From Acidimicrobiales bacterium (GTDB lineage: Bacteria > Actinomycetota > Acidimicrobiia > Acidimicrobiales > SZUA-35): a stretch of DNA of 46,116 nucleotides. Where the stretch lies: NCBI GenBank assembly GCA_020629155.1, contig JAHDDW010000016.1, forward strand, positions 1 through 46,116, given 5' to 3'. The position numbers were made by a program, and so were the translations under genes. The notes under the pieces are model-generated. The model was not told the DNA's origin, did not search any database, and saw only the letters and a program-made list of their open reading frames with translations. Below are positions 19,090 through 27,070 of this stretch, in pieces; position 1 is the stretch's first letter, and each line of letters starts with the position of its first letter.

Positions 19090-20025
19090 ATGTATCGTCT
19101 TTTCAATCTCGCTCAACGAGTTAAAGTATTTAAGCGAAGTCTCGCTGATGGGGCGCGGAGGGAAAGGCTTAACTCTTTAGCAGCAAGTGGTGGGTTTTGT
19201 TTGCTCGCAGCAGATCATGAAACAACAGAAGGTCCTGTTAACGGTTTGGGAGGTTCAAAGTATGCTCGCTTAGTTGCAGATTCTGTTGAGCGAAGTTATA
19301 GCGGCATGGTCGTTCCAGTGGGAATAGCTGAGCAACCAGAAGTTAGGAGAGCATTTCAAAGAACAGCTCAGAACTTAGTAGTTCAACTTGTGGGTTTGCC
19401 AAATAATGAATCAAACCTAAATAAAGTTGCGCTTGGTTCGGTAGAAGATGCTCTATCACTAGGAGCAACTGCAGTTTCCGTACAGCTTGACTTTTCGAGT
19501 AGTAACTTTCCTGACGCATTCAAAACCATTAACAGCTTAAAAAGTGAAGCCCATAATAAAGGGCTCCCTGTCTTATTGATGATTAACTATGATAAAAACT
19601 GGGAAAATTTTTTAAAGGTGCTTTCGTCTACAGCAACTAACGGTTTCGATCTTATTAAAATCTCGTATCCCGAGAAACCTGAAGATGGACCTAGCGAAGA
19701 GTTGAAAATGAATATCGAAACTAGACTAAATGACCCAGCTTTTCCACCTGTGTTGCTCGCTGGAGGAGCACTACCTGAAGATGCTGGTAAGGTTGAAAAG
19801 ACCTTTAAACAAACATTAGAAAAGGCGGTAGGACTAGGTTTCAAAGGAATTTGTGTAGGGAGAATAGAATTTCAAGGAAAAATACAGAAGAGCCCACCAA
19901 GTATTTTGAAGGAACTTCTAGCTAAAATAAATCCCCCCAAACCCAAAGAGAATTTTGGACCCACAAGAGTAGGCCGAGTCGTACTAACGCTGCGAAGAAC
20001 CGTTGGAGCTATTAATGGGCAATAA
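19090..20025 (+). CDS. FbaB/DeoC-type class I aldolase family protein
   Basis: The 311-residue TIM-barrel protein resembles class I fructose-bisphosphate aldolase (FbaB) and 2-amino-3,7-dideoxy-heptulosonate synthase. It has an ADHETTEGPVNGL motif (Asp42-His43), a GATAVSVQLDF strand, and FDLIKISYP with Lys190 at the place of the Schiff-base lysine. PPVLLAGGA and FKGICVGRIEFQ then bind phosphate in relatives. The C-terminal 35 residues are basic and unusual. It overlaps the EamA transporter gene by 11 bases and precedes an SDR, suggesting a three-gene metabolic unit. The substrate is unknown. Confidence 0.75.
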   Translation: MYRLFNLAQRVKVFKRSLADGARRERLNSLAASGGFCLLAADHETTEGPVNGLGGSKYARLVADSVERSYSGMVVPVGIAEQPEVRRAFQRTAQNLVVQLVGLPNNESNLNKVALGSVEDALSLGATAVSVQLDFSSSNFPDAFKTINSLKSEAHNKGLPVLLMINYDKNWENFLKVLSSTATNGFDLIKISYPEKPEDGPSEELKMNIETRLNDPAFPPVLLAGGALPEDAGKVEKTFKQTLEKAVGLGFKGICVGRIEFQGKIQKSPPSILKELLAKINPPKPKENFGPTRVGRVVLTLRRTVGAINGQ

Positions 20026-20983
20026 AAATTTCAATCAGAAATTACAGCTACTAAATAGTCCTTTGCTCACCATTGCTTTTGTAGCAGCGCTGGCCGGTTT
20101 GATCTCTCCAATGAGTAAGTTAGCACTCGAAGCGGTTCCCTCATTCTCTTTTGTCTTTCTGCGTTTGGGTCTCAGTGCTCTTTTCATTTTCTTTTTTATG
20201 AAATGGCGAGGTTTGTCAATAGGGTTGGTTGATATCAGAAAACTATTTTCCGTGGCTATCTTTTGGGATATCAACATTTTGTTATTTGCATTTGGTGTGC
20301 AACGGACAGATGCATCGACTGCGCAACTGATCCACGTTGCTATCCCAGTTGTCACGGCAGTTCTAGCCTTTTTAATCATTGGAGAAAAACTTACAGGCCT
20401 TCAATGGAGTGGATCTTTTTTAGCCCTGAGTGGTGTATCACTTATTATTATTTTCAATGATTCGTTTGTTTTGAGCTTCGGCGAGGTTGCGGGGAATCTT
20501 TTAGTGTGCGCATCAGCTTTCTCGTTTTCTCTTTTCGCAGTAGTGTCGAAACGAGAGCAATATAAACTCTATGACCCCTTGCAAGTTGTTTTTGTTGCGG
20601 CGTTTCTAGGAGCTATTCTTTTTACGCCAGTTGCCTTATATGAGACATGGTCTCAAAAGTGGTTTACAAAAATAGAAGTCATTTCTGTTATTCATATCAG
20701 TATTGTTGTTCTGGCGACTATTTTTCTCTATACCTTTATGCAGACCATCATCAAAAAGACAGGACCTTCCTACGCCACAGTCATCCTATATTTGGTATTT
20801 TTTGCAGCAACTCTTTGGTCAGTAATTTTCCTTGATGAATCGCTTACTCTGGTTAAGCTTTGCGGCGCTTTATGTATTCTCTCAGGCGTAGTAATTTTTA
20901 ATAAGCATAAACCTAAGATAGAGATGGACTTTTCTGAGCTAGAACAGAAAGTCTTGGACAAAGAAGAAGCGTATGAGAAGTGA
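20015..20983 (+). CDS. EamA/DMT-superfamily transporter
   Basis: The 322-residue protein has ten predicted hydrophobic helices in two EamA repeats. The first contains SFVFLRLGLSALFIFFFMKW and the second includes GPSYATVILYLVFFAATLW. The end of each repeat carries the usual IGEKLTGLQWSG and LDESLTLVKLCGA segments. Members export or import metabolites such as amino acids and nucleotides. GGAG lies seven bases before the ATG at 20015, which I chose over an upstream TTG at 20003. It overlaps the aldolase gene, so a linked function such as export of an aldolase-derived product is plausible but unproven. Confidence 0.87.
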   Translation: MGNKNFNQKLQLLNSPLLTIAFVAALAGLISPMSKLALEAVPSFSFVFLRLGLSALFIFFFMKWRGLSIGLVDIRKLFSVAIFWDINILLFAFGVQRTDASTAQLIHVAIPVVTAVLAFLIIGEKLTGLQWSGSFLALSGVSLIIIFNDSFVLSFGEVAGNLLVCASAFSFSLFAVVSKREQYKLYDPLQVVFVAAFLGAILFTPVALYETWSQKWFTKIEVISVIHISIVVLATIFLYTFMQTIIKKTGPSYATVILYLVFFAATLWSVIFLDESLTLVKLCGALCILSGVVIFNKHKPKIEMDFSELEQKVLDKEEAYEK

Positions 20984-21015
20984 ACCTTTGTTAGTTGTCT
21001 GGTTAAACTATTCAT

Positions 21016-21762
21016 ATGAGTACATACATCATCGGAGGCGGCACATCTGGAATCGGAAAGACAGTTGCCCTAGATCTTCTTGAACAGGGAAACGCAGTCG
21101 TGGTGTTTGGGAAAGGTAAGACCCATGTAGATAGCTTTCAAAAAGAAGTTGCTGATCATTATAAGACTAAATGTGTGGTATATTGCGGCGATTTAGTCGA
21201 CAGACAATACGTTGACTCGGTTGTTTCTACGCTAAAAAGTCAAAGTATTGAGGGCCTTGTGAACGCCGCAGGAACTATCTCAGGAGAAGGAATCTACGAA
21301 GAAAAACCAGAAACCTTTGAATATGTTTTGAGTCAAAATTTAGTTTCTGCGTTTAACCTAACACAAAGTGCACTATTGAATCTTTCGATGTCAGGGGCTT
21401 CAATAGTCAATATCTCATCGGTTTGTTCATTGGTGCCTTGCACCTCGTTATCGTATTCAGTAAGCAAGGCAGGCATGGATATGTTCACTAAATCTTTAGC
21501 TAAAACCCTTGCTTCAGATAACATCCGAGTGAACAGCGTTAACCCAAGTGTCGTGGAAACTAATTTGCAGAAAAGCGCTGGGCTATTCCAGGAAACAGAC
21601 TATCAACAGTGGCTAGAAGAAGTTGCGCCTGCTCACCCTTTAGGCAGAGTAGGCACGCCTCAAGATATTTGTGAAGCTATAAAGTTTTTGTTAGACCCAG
21701 AGAAATCAGGTTGGATAACTGGCGCAATACTCAGCATCGACGGTGGTCGTTCCGTAGCTTAA
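21016..21762 (+). CDS. Short-chain dehydrogenase/reductase (SDR)
   Basis: The 248-residue classical SDR has a nucleotide-binding loop GGGTSGIGKTVA (residues 8-19), the NAAG motif, the catalytic Ser in IVNISSV, and YSVSKAG for Tyr and Lys. IRVNSVNP and ITGAILSIDGG follow near the C-terminus, the typical FabG-like ending. It reduces or oxidises a carbonyl/alcohol with NAD(P)(H), substrate unknown. It follows the EamA gene by 32 bases on the same strand. TAAACT six bases before the ATG may be a -10 box for an extra leaderless promoter. Its stop codon overlaps that of the convergent gene. Confidence 0.92.
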   Translation: MSTYIIGGGTSGIGKTVALDLLEQGNAVVVFGKGKTHVDSFQKEVADHYKTKCVVYCGDLVDRQYVDSVVSTLKSQSIEGLVNAAGTISGEGIYEEKPETFEYVLSQNLVSAFNLTQSALLNLSMSGASIVNISSVCSLVPCTSLSYSVSKAGMDMFTKSLAKTLASDNIRVNSVNPSVVETNLQKSAGLFQETDYQQWLEEVAPAHPLGRVGTPQDICEAIKFLLDPEKSGWITGAILSIDGGRSVA

Positions 21763-22217
21763 GGAAGATATTCTTTCCTGGGGTCCTCAGGGAAGTTGAC
21801 GACGTCGAAAAGCACAAATCTTTTTGGTGTGATTCGGTAGAAACGGTGCGGTCTTTCTGAGTGATTAATGAAAGTATCGATTGTTTCACCGTCGAAAATC
21901 CTGTTTTCATACAGGTTTCTTGCTTTTTCAATTTCGGAAGCCTCAGTCAGCATTTGGGCGGTGCCTTCAAATTGAAGACCTCTGGGTGGATCAGCTGGCG
22001 TTTGCGGCAAAGCTAACGCGCCAGCAACACGAGAATCACTCTCTAACTCTTTCGAGTGCCTTCGAGTTATAGAACTAAAAAAGTAGGTGTTTAGGTCTTC
22101 ATCTGCTGCTTGCCAAACGCTACATGCCCAAGGATTTCCACCAGCCACAGTGCAAACTTGCATAAGTTGAGCCTCTTCAAGATAGTCACTGATTAAACTA
22201 CGAAGTTTTTCTTCCAT
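21759..22217 (-). CDS. Pyridoxamine 5'-phosphate oxidase-fold protein
   Basis: The 152-residue protein has the split-barrel flavin-binding pattern. It shows LMQVCTVAGGNPWACSVWQA near the N-terminus, then YFFSSITRRHSKELESDSRV and VAGALALPQ, followed by LQFEGTAQML and a C-terminal FYRITPKRFVLFD strand. The family binds FMN or F420 and includes pyridoxamine oxidases, general stress proteins and heme-handling proteins, so the substrate is not determined. It converges on the SDR gene and the two stop codons share a TTAA sequence. Confidence 0.8.
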   Translation of the reverse strand: MEEKLRSLISDYLEEAQLMQVCTVAGGNPWACSVWQAADEDLNTYFFSSITRRHSKELESDSRVAGALALPQTPADPPRGLQFEGTAQMLTEASEIEKARNLYENRIFDGETIDTFINHSERPHRFYRITPKRFVLFDVVNFPEDPRKEYLP

Positions 22218-22260
22218 GACATACGTTTAGGTATTGCTTCTGAAATAGCCAAATCACACG

Positions 22261-23151
22261 TTAGTTGGAGCTATCGTTCTGGATAAATTTTTTGAGATTC
22301 TTTACAGCACTTCGACCTCGTCTTGCATCTGTTTCATAGGTGTCGCCTGCAACAGCCGTAGAAAAAATCACTCGTGGTAAGTCTTTATAACGCTCGTAGT
22401 TCTGAACACCAGCTGACATATCGAACAGCGCAAAGTTTCCGTCTTGATCAATCCATTCGAAGAAGGCAGGGATGTCAAATGGGCTTCCCCCGCTCGCTTG
22501 CACAAGAATGCTTTTAGGTTTCATAGCAGTAAACGCTTTTGCGTCTAGAACAACAACATCTGTTGTGCTACAGATAACAGTGATATCTGACGAAGCGACA
22601 AGCTCATTAACCTTAACGTGGCGAAGACCTTTGTCTTCCCACGTTTGCTTACGATTAGGACTGAAATAAATCACGTTCATCTTATATGCCAATGCCATAT
22701 GAGCCATTGCTTGCCCTACCTTGCCAAGCCCGATAATCCCCATGGTTCTACCAAGAAGCTCATGCTCATTGCCAGAACGCCATTGATAGTCACCTGCGCC
22801 CCGTGTAAGTTGTACGAGCATCATAAAAAAGTATTCAGCCACAGATTCTTTGTCGTCGGAAACAATATTGCTAAACGCAATGCCGCGTCGTTCTAGTTCT
22901 TCTAGATCAACATTAGCTGTGGAAGTTCCGCAGAGGCCTACATATTTTAGGTTTGGGCAACTGTTCAGATAGTCTGCATCAATTTTTTCCCACGTTGTTG
23001 CAAGCACAATTTCGGCGGTTCCTGTTCGATCGATCCTTTCATTTTCTGGACAACGTTCCGTAGGAAAATCAATTGTATTACTGGCGAATGCTTGGATTTG
23101 TTTTTGAACTTCAAGATCATGGCGATAGTCAAGAACTGCTATTTCATACAT
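22261..23151 (-). CDS. D-isomer-specific 2-hydroxyacid dehydrogenase
   Basis: Counted from the ATG at 23151 the protein has 296 residues. The NAD-binding domain has the TMGIIGLGKVGQAMA loop. The catalytic Arg is in VQASGGSPFDIPA (weakly conserved here), and the ADVDLEELERRGI-like segment lies before the core as NVDLEELERRGIAFS. The usual ATGGxVVD region is divergent (SILVQASGG), and I cannot identify the canonical Glu/His pair clearly, so activity needs testing. An upstream start at 23202 is open, but TATACT ending six bases before the ATG at 23151 suggests leaderless initiation there. Confidence 0.8.
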   Translation of the reverse strand: MYEIAVLDYRHDLEVQKQIQAFASNTIDFPTERCPENERIDRTGTAEIVLATTWEKIDADYLNSCPNLKYVGLCGTSTANVDLEELERRGIAFSNIVSDDKESVAEYFFMMLVQLTRGAGDYQWRSGNEHELLGRTMGIIGLGKVGQAMAHMALAYKMNVIYFSPNRKQTWEDKGLRHVKVNELVASSDITVICSTTDVVVLDAKAFTAMKPKSILVQASGGSPFDIPAFFEWIDQDGNFALFDMSAGVQNYERYKDLPRVIFSTAVAGDTYETDARRGRSAVKNLKKFIQNDSSN

Positions 23152-23164
23152 ATGAAAAGTATAG

Positions 23165-23335
23165 CTACGTCCAGTAAAGTACAAGGCGTAACTTGGTGTC
23201 ACAGAATCTAGAGCACATATAGATCTCTACTTCCAACGAATGAGCATCAAGCCAAATCTGCAAGTCTGGACAATTGTCTAAAGGCTCTTGGGAATCGATA
23301 AGCGCAGTATTAATATAAGACCTGTTCAGAAGCAC
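23165..23335 (-). CDS. Possible 56-aa ORF or gene remnant
   Basis: Between the dehydrogenase and parA the minus strand is open from a GTG at 23335 to a TAG at 23165. It would read MLLNRSYINTALIDSQEPLD, then NCPDLQIWLDAHSLEVEIYM, then CSRFCDTKLR and a hydrophobic end. The frame is open further upstream to about 23385. The residue mix looks protein-like, but I recognise no family and the ribosome binding site is unclear. It could be a small gene, a fragment, or chance. Confidence 0.2.
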   Translation of the reverse strand: MLLNRSYINTALIDSQEPLDNCPDLQIWLDAHSLEVEIYMCSRFCDTKLRLVLYWT

Positions 23336-23382
23336 TGTGCTGGTGATGTGGTGCTGCTGCTCTAATAGTTGTAGGCTGAAGT

Positions 23383-24207
23383 GTGGCTACTAGTGAATCA
23401 GAAAAATCAACGCTTCCGAGCGCTCCGCGTATTATGGCTGTCGCCAATCAAAAAGGCGGCGTTGGGAAAACAACAACGGCGGTGAACTTCGCCGCCGCTG
23501 CAGCAGAAATGGGTCACCGTATTTTGCTTGTTGACCTAGATCCGCAGGCAAATGCAAGCACGGGGCTCGGCCTAAACCCGCAGAAAATCGAATCGTCTAT
23601 GTATGACGTTTTGCTAAACGAAGTACCGCTTGATGATGCCATTGTTGCAGCATCGGTACGCAACTTATTTATTGCTCCCGCGAATCTGGATTTAGCAGGC
23701 GCCGAGATTGAGCTTGTTCCTGCATTTAGTCGCGAAATGAAGCTCAAAAATGCGTTAGCAAAAGTGCAAGACGACTATGACATTATTCTGATCGACTGTC
23801 CTCCTTCATTAGGTCTGCTTACTGTCAATGCGCTAGCAGCTGCGAAAGAAGTGCTTGTTCCTATCCAATGTGAATATTATGCGTTGGAAGGTTTAGGCCA
23901 GCTATTACGCAACGTCGATTTGGTGCAGCGTAACTTAAACACCGAGCTGTATCTATCAAATATTGTGCTTGTGATGTTTGACGCCCGAACGAACTTGGCG
24001 GCACAAGTCGCCGATGAAGTCCGTGAACATTTCGGCGACATTGTTTGCAAAACAGTTATTCCTCGCAGCGTTCGCCTAAGCGAAGCGCCAAGTTTCGGTC
24101 AGCCGATAACGGTTTTCGACACCGCTTCTCGTGGTGCCTTATCATATCGAGATTTGGCGGCAGAAATCTCGGGCCCGGTGAAAGAAGAAAGTGGCCAGAG
24201 TGAATGA
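23383..24207 (+). CDS. parA: Chromosome-partitioning ATPase ParA (Soj)
   Basis: The 274-residue protein is a standard chromosomal ParA. The deviant Walker A is KGGVGKTTT (near residue 24) within IMAVANQKGG, Walker A' is LLVDLDPQANAS, and Walker B is IILIDCPPSLG. It forms ATP-dependent dimers on nucleoid DNA and moves ParB-parS complexes. The start is a GTG at 23383. An internal ATG at 23434 (MAVANQKGG) would remove a 17-residue tail. It overlaps parB by 17 bases. In related genomes it follows rsmG directly, but here Block A intervenes. Confidence 0.95.
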   Translation: MATSESEKSTLPSAPRIMAVANQKGGVGKTTTAVNFAAAAAEMGHRILLVDLDPQANASTGLGLNPQKIESSMYDVLLNEVPLDDAIVAASVRNLFIAPANLDLAGAEIELVPAFSREMKLKNALAKVQDDYDIILIDCPPSLGLLTVNALAAAKEVLVPIQCEYYALEGLGQLLRNVDLVQRNLNTELYLSNIVLVMFDARTNLAAQVADEVREHFGDIVCKTVIPRSVRLSEAPSFGQPITVFDTASRGALSYRDLAAEISGPVKEESGQSE

Positions 24208-25039
24208 TTCTGTTGATCAAACAACAGAAAATGCTTCTGCCATAACTCCTCAATTGGTCGAGATCCGTATCGACCAGATTATTCAAAATGAATATCAGCC
24301 GCGTAAACGTTTCGCTGAGGCCGAGCTTGTCGACCTGTCTGAATCAATTCGCGAAGTTGGTGTTTTGCAGCCAATTCTTGTGCGTCCTTACGAAGATGGT
24401 CTGTTTGAACTAATTGCAGGCGAGCGTCGTTGGCGAGCCGCCAGACGAGCAGATCTAGAAACTATCCCAGCGGTTATACGTGAAATAGACGATCAGACAT
24501 CGTTGGAGCACGCCATTGTTGAGAACTTGCACCGTGAAGATTTAAATTGTTTAGAAGAAGCGACGGCGTATCAGCAATTGATTGACGAATTTGAACTGAC
24601 GCAAGCAGATGTTGCGACTCGTGTGGGCAAGAGTCGCTCTGCCGTAACTAACACCATACGTTTGCTTCAATTGCCTCTTAAAGTGCAAAAAATGGTTTTA
24701 AATAATGAACTTACGGCTGGACACGCAAAAGCTATTTTAATGTTGGATTCTCCTTTGGAGCAAGAGGCGTTAGCGATGAAGGTGCGTGCTGAAGGTTTGC
24801 GTGTAAGAGAAACTGAAAAGTTGGCGACCACGTTCTCGACTACCCCTAAGGTTTCTAAGGAAACACAGTCGAACGCTTACAAATCAACTGGTTATCTTGA
24901 GGTTGAACGGCTATTGGCTGACTATTTGAGCACTAAAGTAGAAGTGGTAAACGCGCAGAAGCGAGGAAAGCTAATCATAGATTTTGCCGACTCGCAAGAC
25001 TTAACACGCATATTCGAGCTGCTCTATACGTATCGTTAG
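24191..25039 (+). CDS. parB: Chromosome-partitioning protein ParB
   Basis: The 282-residue protein has the ParB N-terminal CTPase domain: IQNEYQPRKRF, VGVLQPILVRP, and the GERRWRA box near residue 77 (read as LIAGERRWRAARRA). A central helix-turn-helix (TQADVATRVGKSRSAVTNTIR) binds parS, and a C-terminal dimerisation domain ends LLYTYR. It loads at parS and spreads as a CTP-gated clamp. GTG codons at 24191 and 24200 are both possible starts inside the end of parA. A near-perfect parS lies 350 bases downstream. Confidence 0.95.
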   Translation: MARVNDSVDQTTENASAITPQLVEIRIDQIIQNEYQPRKRFAEAELVDLSESIREVGVLQPILVRPYEDGLFELIAGERRWRAARRADLETIPAVIREIDDQTSLEHAIVENLHREDLNCLEEATAYQQLIDEFELTQADVATRVGKSRSAVTNTIRLLQLPLKVQKMVLNNELTAGHAKAILMLDSPLEQEALAMKVRAEGLRVRETEKLATTFSTTPKVSKETQSNAYKSTGYLEVERLLADYLSTKVEVVNAQKRGKLIIDFADSQDLTRIFELLYTYR

Positions 25040-25390
25040 CTAGAAACAAATCAGTTATTCTGGTCTAGTTGGTGGACTCTTCCCCCCTATTGCTTGTTGT
25101 GAACTCTGATCCTTACCTAGTCAATCAGGTTGATTCTAGAGTGTGAGCCTTTCCTAAATAGAGGCTATCTATCGAGACTGCCTTTTGTTTGTTCCTTGCC
25201 TGTACGAGCACATGTGAAAACCTCCATGGGATGGTCCGAGTGGGGCGGAAATGTAGTAGGTGTCTACAATTATTCGAGACGCAGACAAAGACTATGCGAG
25301 TGTCACGTATCGACCCTTCGAGTCTTGAATCCTGCATGGACTATTGGGAACGCTTGTCAGTCTCAAGCGATAGAGATCCACTTGGTTGGA
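25040..25390. other. Intergenic stretch between parB and parS
   Basis: This 351-base stretch carries no gene I can support. Short frames exist on both strands, but none resembles a family and none has a good start. A CACATGTGAAAAC at about 25209 is only loosely parS-like. Base composition is ordinary here, in contrast to the GT-rich tract further right. Confidence 0.5.
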
Positions 25391-25406
25391 TGTTTCACGT
25401 GAAACC
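25391..25406. promoter_or_regulatory. parS centromere site
   Basis: TGTTTCACGTGAAACC matches the universal chromosomal parS consensus TGTTTCACGTGAAACA in 15 of 16 positions. ParB binds this palindrome. It is the only parS I found in the window, although the region near oriC often carries several. Confidence 0.95.
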
Positions 25407-25446
25407 CCTAGGTTGACCCTTGAAGTGTCAGAATATAACCTATTTT

Positions 25447-25482
25447 CACCCTTGTTAACCCATGTAAGGGTTTGTTTGGGTG
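25447..25482. repeat. Nested dyad with symmetric spacing
   Basis: The sequence can be read as CACCC-5 bases-AACCC-6 bases-GGGTT-5 bases-GGGTG. AACCC pairs with GGGTT and CACCC with GGGTG, and the five-base spacers are the same length on each side. Such a two-layer dyad could be a protein-binding site with two half-site pairs or a structured RNA/DNA element. It lies 41 bases after parS and 715 bases before the second parA-like gene. Confidence 0.5.
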
Positions 25483-25740
25483 GTAAATAGAACCTATGTG
25501 TGTATAGAAAGGGTAATTTCATGAATAAATGTGGGGTGAAAAGGTATGTCTGGGTATAAATGGGGATTATTTGATTGAGGTTTGTTTATTGGGTAGAAAC
25601 CGTAAGCGAAAGAATGAAACTTGCTCTGAGAAGCGCGTCAAGCTACTGTGAGTGTGTTGATTTTTGACGTTGGCTTACATCACGGGCTTGAGCCTGCGGT
25701 GCTTTAGGTTTTAAATTGAGAGGGCAAATTTTGAGGAGTT

Positions 25741-26160
25741 TAAAAACCCACTAAACATGGGTCTGGGGAGAGATTTGTATGGGGTGGGGTTCTGTGTTGG
25801 GGTATGGAAGTGGTGGTTTGGGGCTTGTAAGGGTGTTAAAAGGGTTGTTTGGGGGGTAAGGGTTTATTTTTTGGGTATGTTATGGGTGTGTATTGGTTTG
25901 TTTGGGGGGCAAGAGTAGAAAATCGAGACTAGACAGCTTCTTGATTTGGTAAGTCAGTCTCTTTCTTGGGTATATAGTGGTATGTTTGGTTGTCTTTTGG
26001 AGTTATTTGGGTTTAGTTGGGTATGTATAGGTGTAAATCTGTTTCTTTGGGATTGGAAAGGGGTTTTTCTTGTGTGTCTGGGGGTACTTGGTGACCTTCT
26101 GTTTAGTTTGGTGGTGTTGTGGGGTTTTATGGGTATAATTTAGGGGTTGTTGGGTGCAAG
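25741..26160 (+). repeat. GT-rich, C-poor tract with G-runs and short repeats
   Basis: Over about 420 bases the plus strand is very rich in G and T and very poor in C: each of the lines 25801-25860, 25861-25920 and 26101-26160 has a single C. Runs of three or more G recur, for example at 25781, 25786, 25799, 25820, 25831, 25842, 25851 and 25860, giving strong G-quadruplex potential. TTGTTTGGGGGG occurs twice (25845-25856, 25898-25909). TTGGGTATGT occurs twice (25871, 26017), and GGGTAT six times between 25552 and 26136. A consensus -10 TATAAT lies at 26134-26139, 58 bases before the next gene. The stretch from 25483 to 25740 is less extreme and has no gene I can support. Confidence 0.7.
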
Positions 26161-26197
26161 GCCCTCGTCGTCCAATTATTGTAGAGCAGGTAGACAA

Positions 26198-27070
26198 ATG
26201 AGTATTAAAAATTCAGTAGTTGTCGGGATAGGTAAAGGTGGTAGTTGCAAAACAACGCTCGCCACGCAACTCGCAGGGATCTGGTCAAGCGAAGGTAAAA
26301 AGATCTTGCTTGCCGATTTAGACATGCAAGCGTCAGCAACAAAAGTTGTGGGTCTTGATCCAAATCAACATGGTGACGGTCGCCATCTTATGGATGCCAT
26401 AATGTATGGTGACGATATAGCCACCGTCAAGGCAAGAGATAATCTAGACATAATTGTCGCAGGTCGCCATACAAAAACATTATCGAATCACCTTGTCACC
26501 GCACAAAGCCCAGCTGAAGCATTTGCTGTCCCTTTTGAAAAACTAAATGCGATAGCTCGCTACGATCGAATAATTTTTGACCTTCCTCCATCTGGTTCGT
26601 CAAGACTCGCGGATATGGCGATGCAAACAGGTCAATACTTACTTGTTCCAACGAGCAGCGGTGTTGACAATATCGAAGGTCTGCGAGTTCTTGCGGGAGA
26701 ACTCGAACAGCTAAACTCAGATATTCTTCTTCTTGGTGTTGTGATGATGAAAATTGGAGCAGGTGCTTCCCGGAAACGTTTAGAAACACAACAACAAGTC
26801 ACCGAAATTTTAGCGGGGGTTGCCGACCCGTTCCAAACAGTTATACGAGAAGCAGGCGCAGCGTATGACGATAGTCGCAAAGCAAACCTGTTTCTCCATG
26901 AATATGCTGAGTGGGCAAGTACGGTTTCGATCTCGAACCAGATACGTGGAAGGATCAAAATCCCTGGCAACTTAAAAGACCTTGCGCGAGAGTTTTATGA
27001 ACTGGCCGACGAAGTCGATGACCGCATTGCCTTAGCCGAGCAGCTACTTACAGGAGAAACGGCAGCATGA
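26198..27070 (+). CDS. Plasmid-type ParA-like ATPase with variant P-loop
   Basis: The 290-residue protein has the ParA/Soj layout: MSIKNSVVVGIGKGGSCKTT at the N-terminus, Walker A' LLADLDMQASAT and Walker B IIFDLPPSGSSRLADMA. The P-loop reads KGGSCKTT where ParA proteins have KGGxGKTT, so a normally fixed Gly is Cys. The DxDPQ motif is DLDMQ. The signature lysine at the start of KGG is retained. I chose the ATG at 26198 over an upstream frame because AGGT precedes it and the family starts there. It overlaps its partner gene by four bases. Context suggests a plasmid-derived partition system, though other ParA-like positioning roles are possible. Confidence 0.8.
   Translation: MSIKNSVVVGIGKGGSCKTTLATQLAGIWSSEGKKILLADLDMQASATKVVGLDPNQHGDGRHLMDAIMYGDDIATVKARDNLDIIVAGRHTKTLSNHLVTAQSPAEAFAVPFEKLNAIARYDRIIFDLPPSGSSRLADMAMQTGQYLLVPTSSGVDNIEGLRVLAGELEQLNSDILLLGVVMMKIGAGASRKRLETQQQVTEILAGVADPFQTVIREAGAAYDDSRKANLFLHEYAEWASTVSISNQIRGRIKIPGNLKDLAREFYELADEVDDRIALAEQLLTGETAA

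Noticed and set aside
25206-25222. Possible second parS (CACATGTGAAAAC)
   Set aside because: Only the GTGAAA half resembles parS. The left arm and centre do not match.
25125-25416. Short frames on both strands around parS
   Set aside because: None resembles a known protein, and the frames compete with each other. One simply translates the parS palindrome.
25946-26143. Open 65-codon hydrophobic frame on the plus strand
   Set aside because: It lies wholly inside the GT-rich tract, and its Leu, Val, Phe, Trp and Gly content follows from that composition. No good ribosome binding site or family resemblance.
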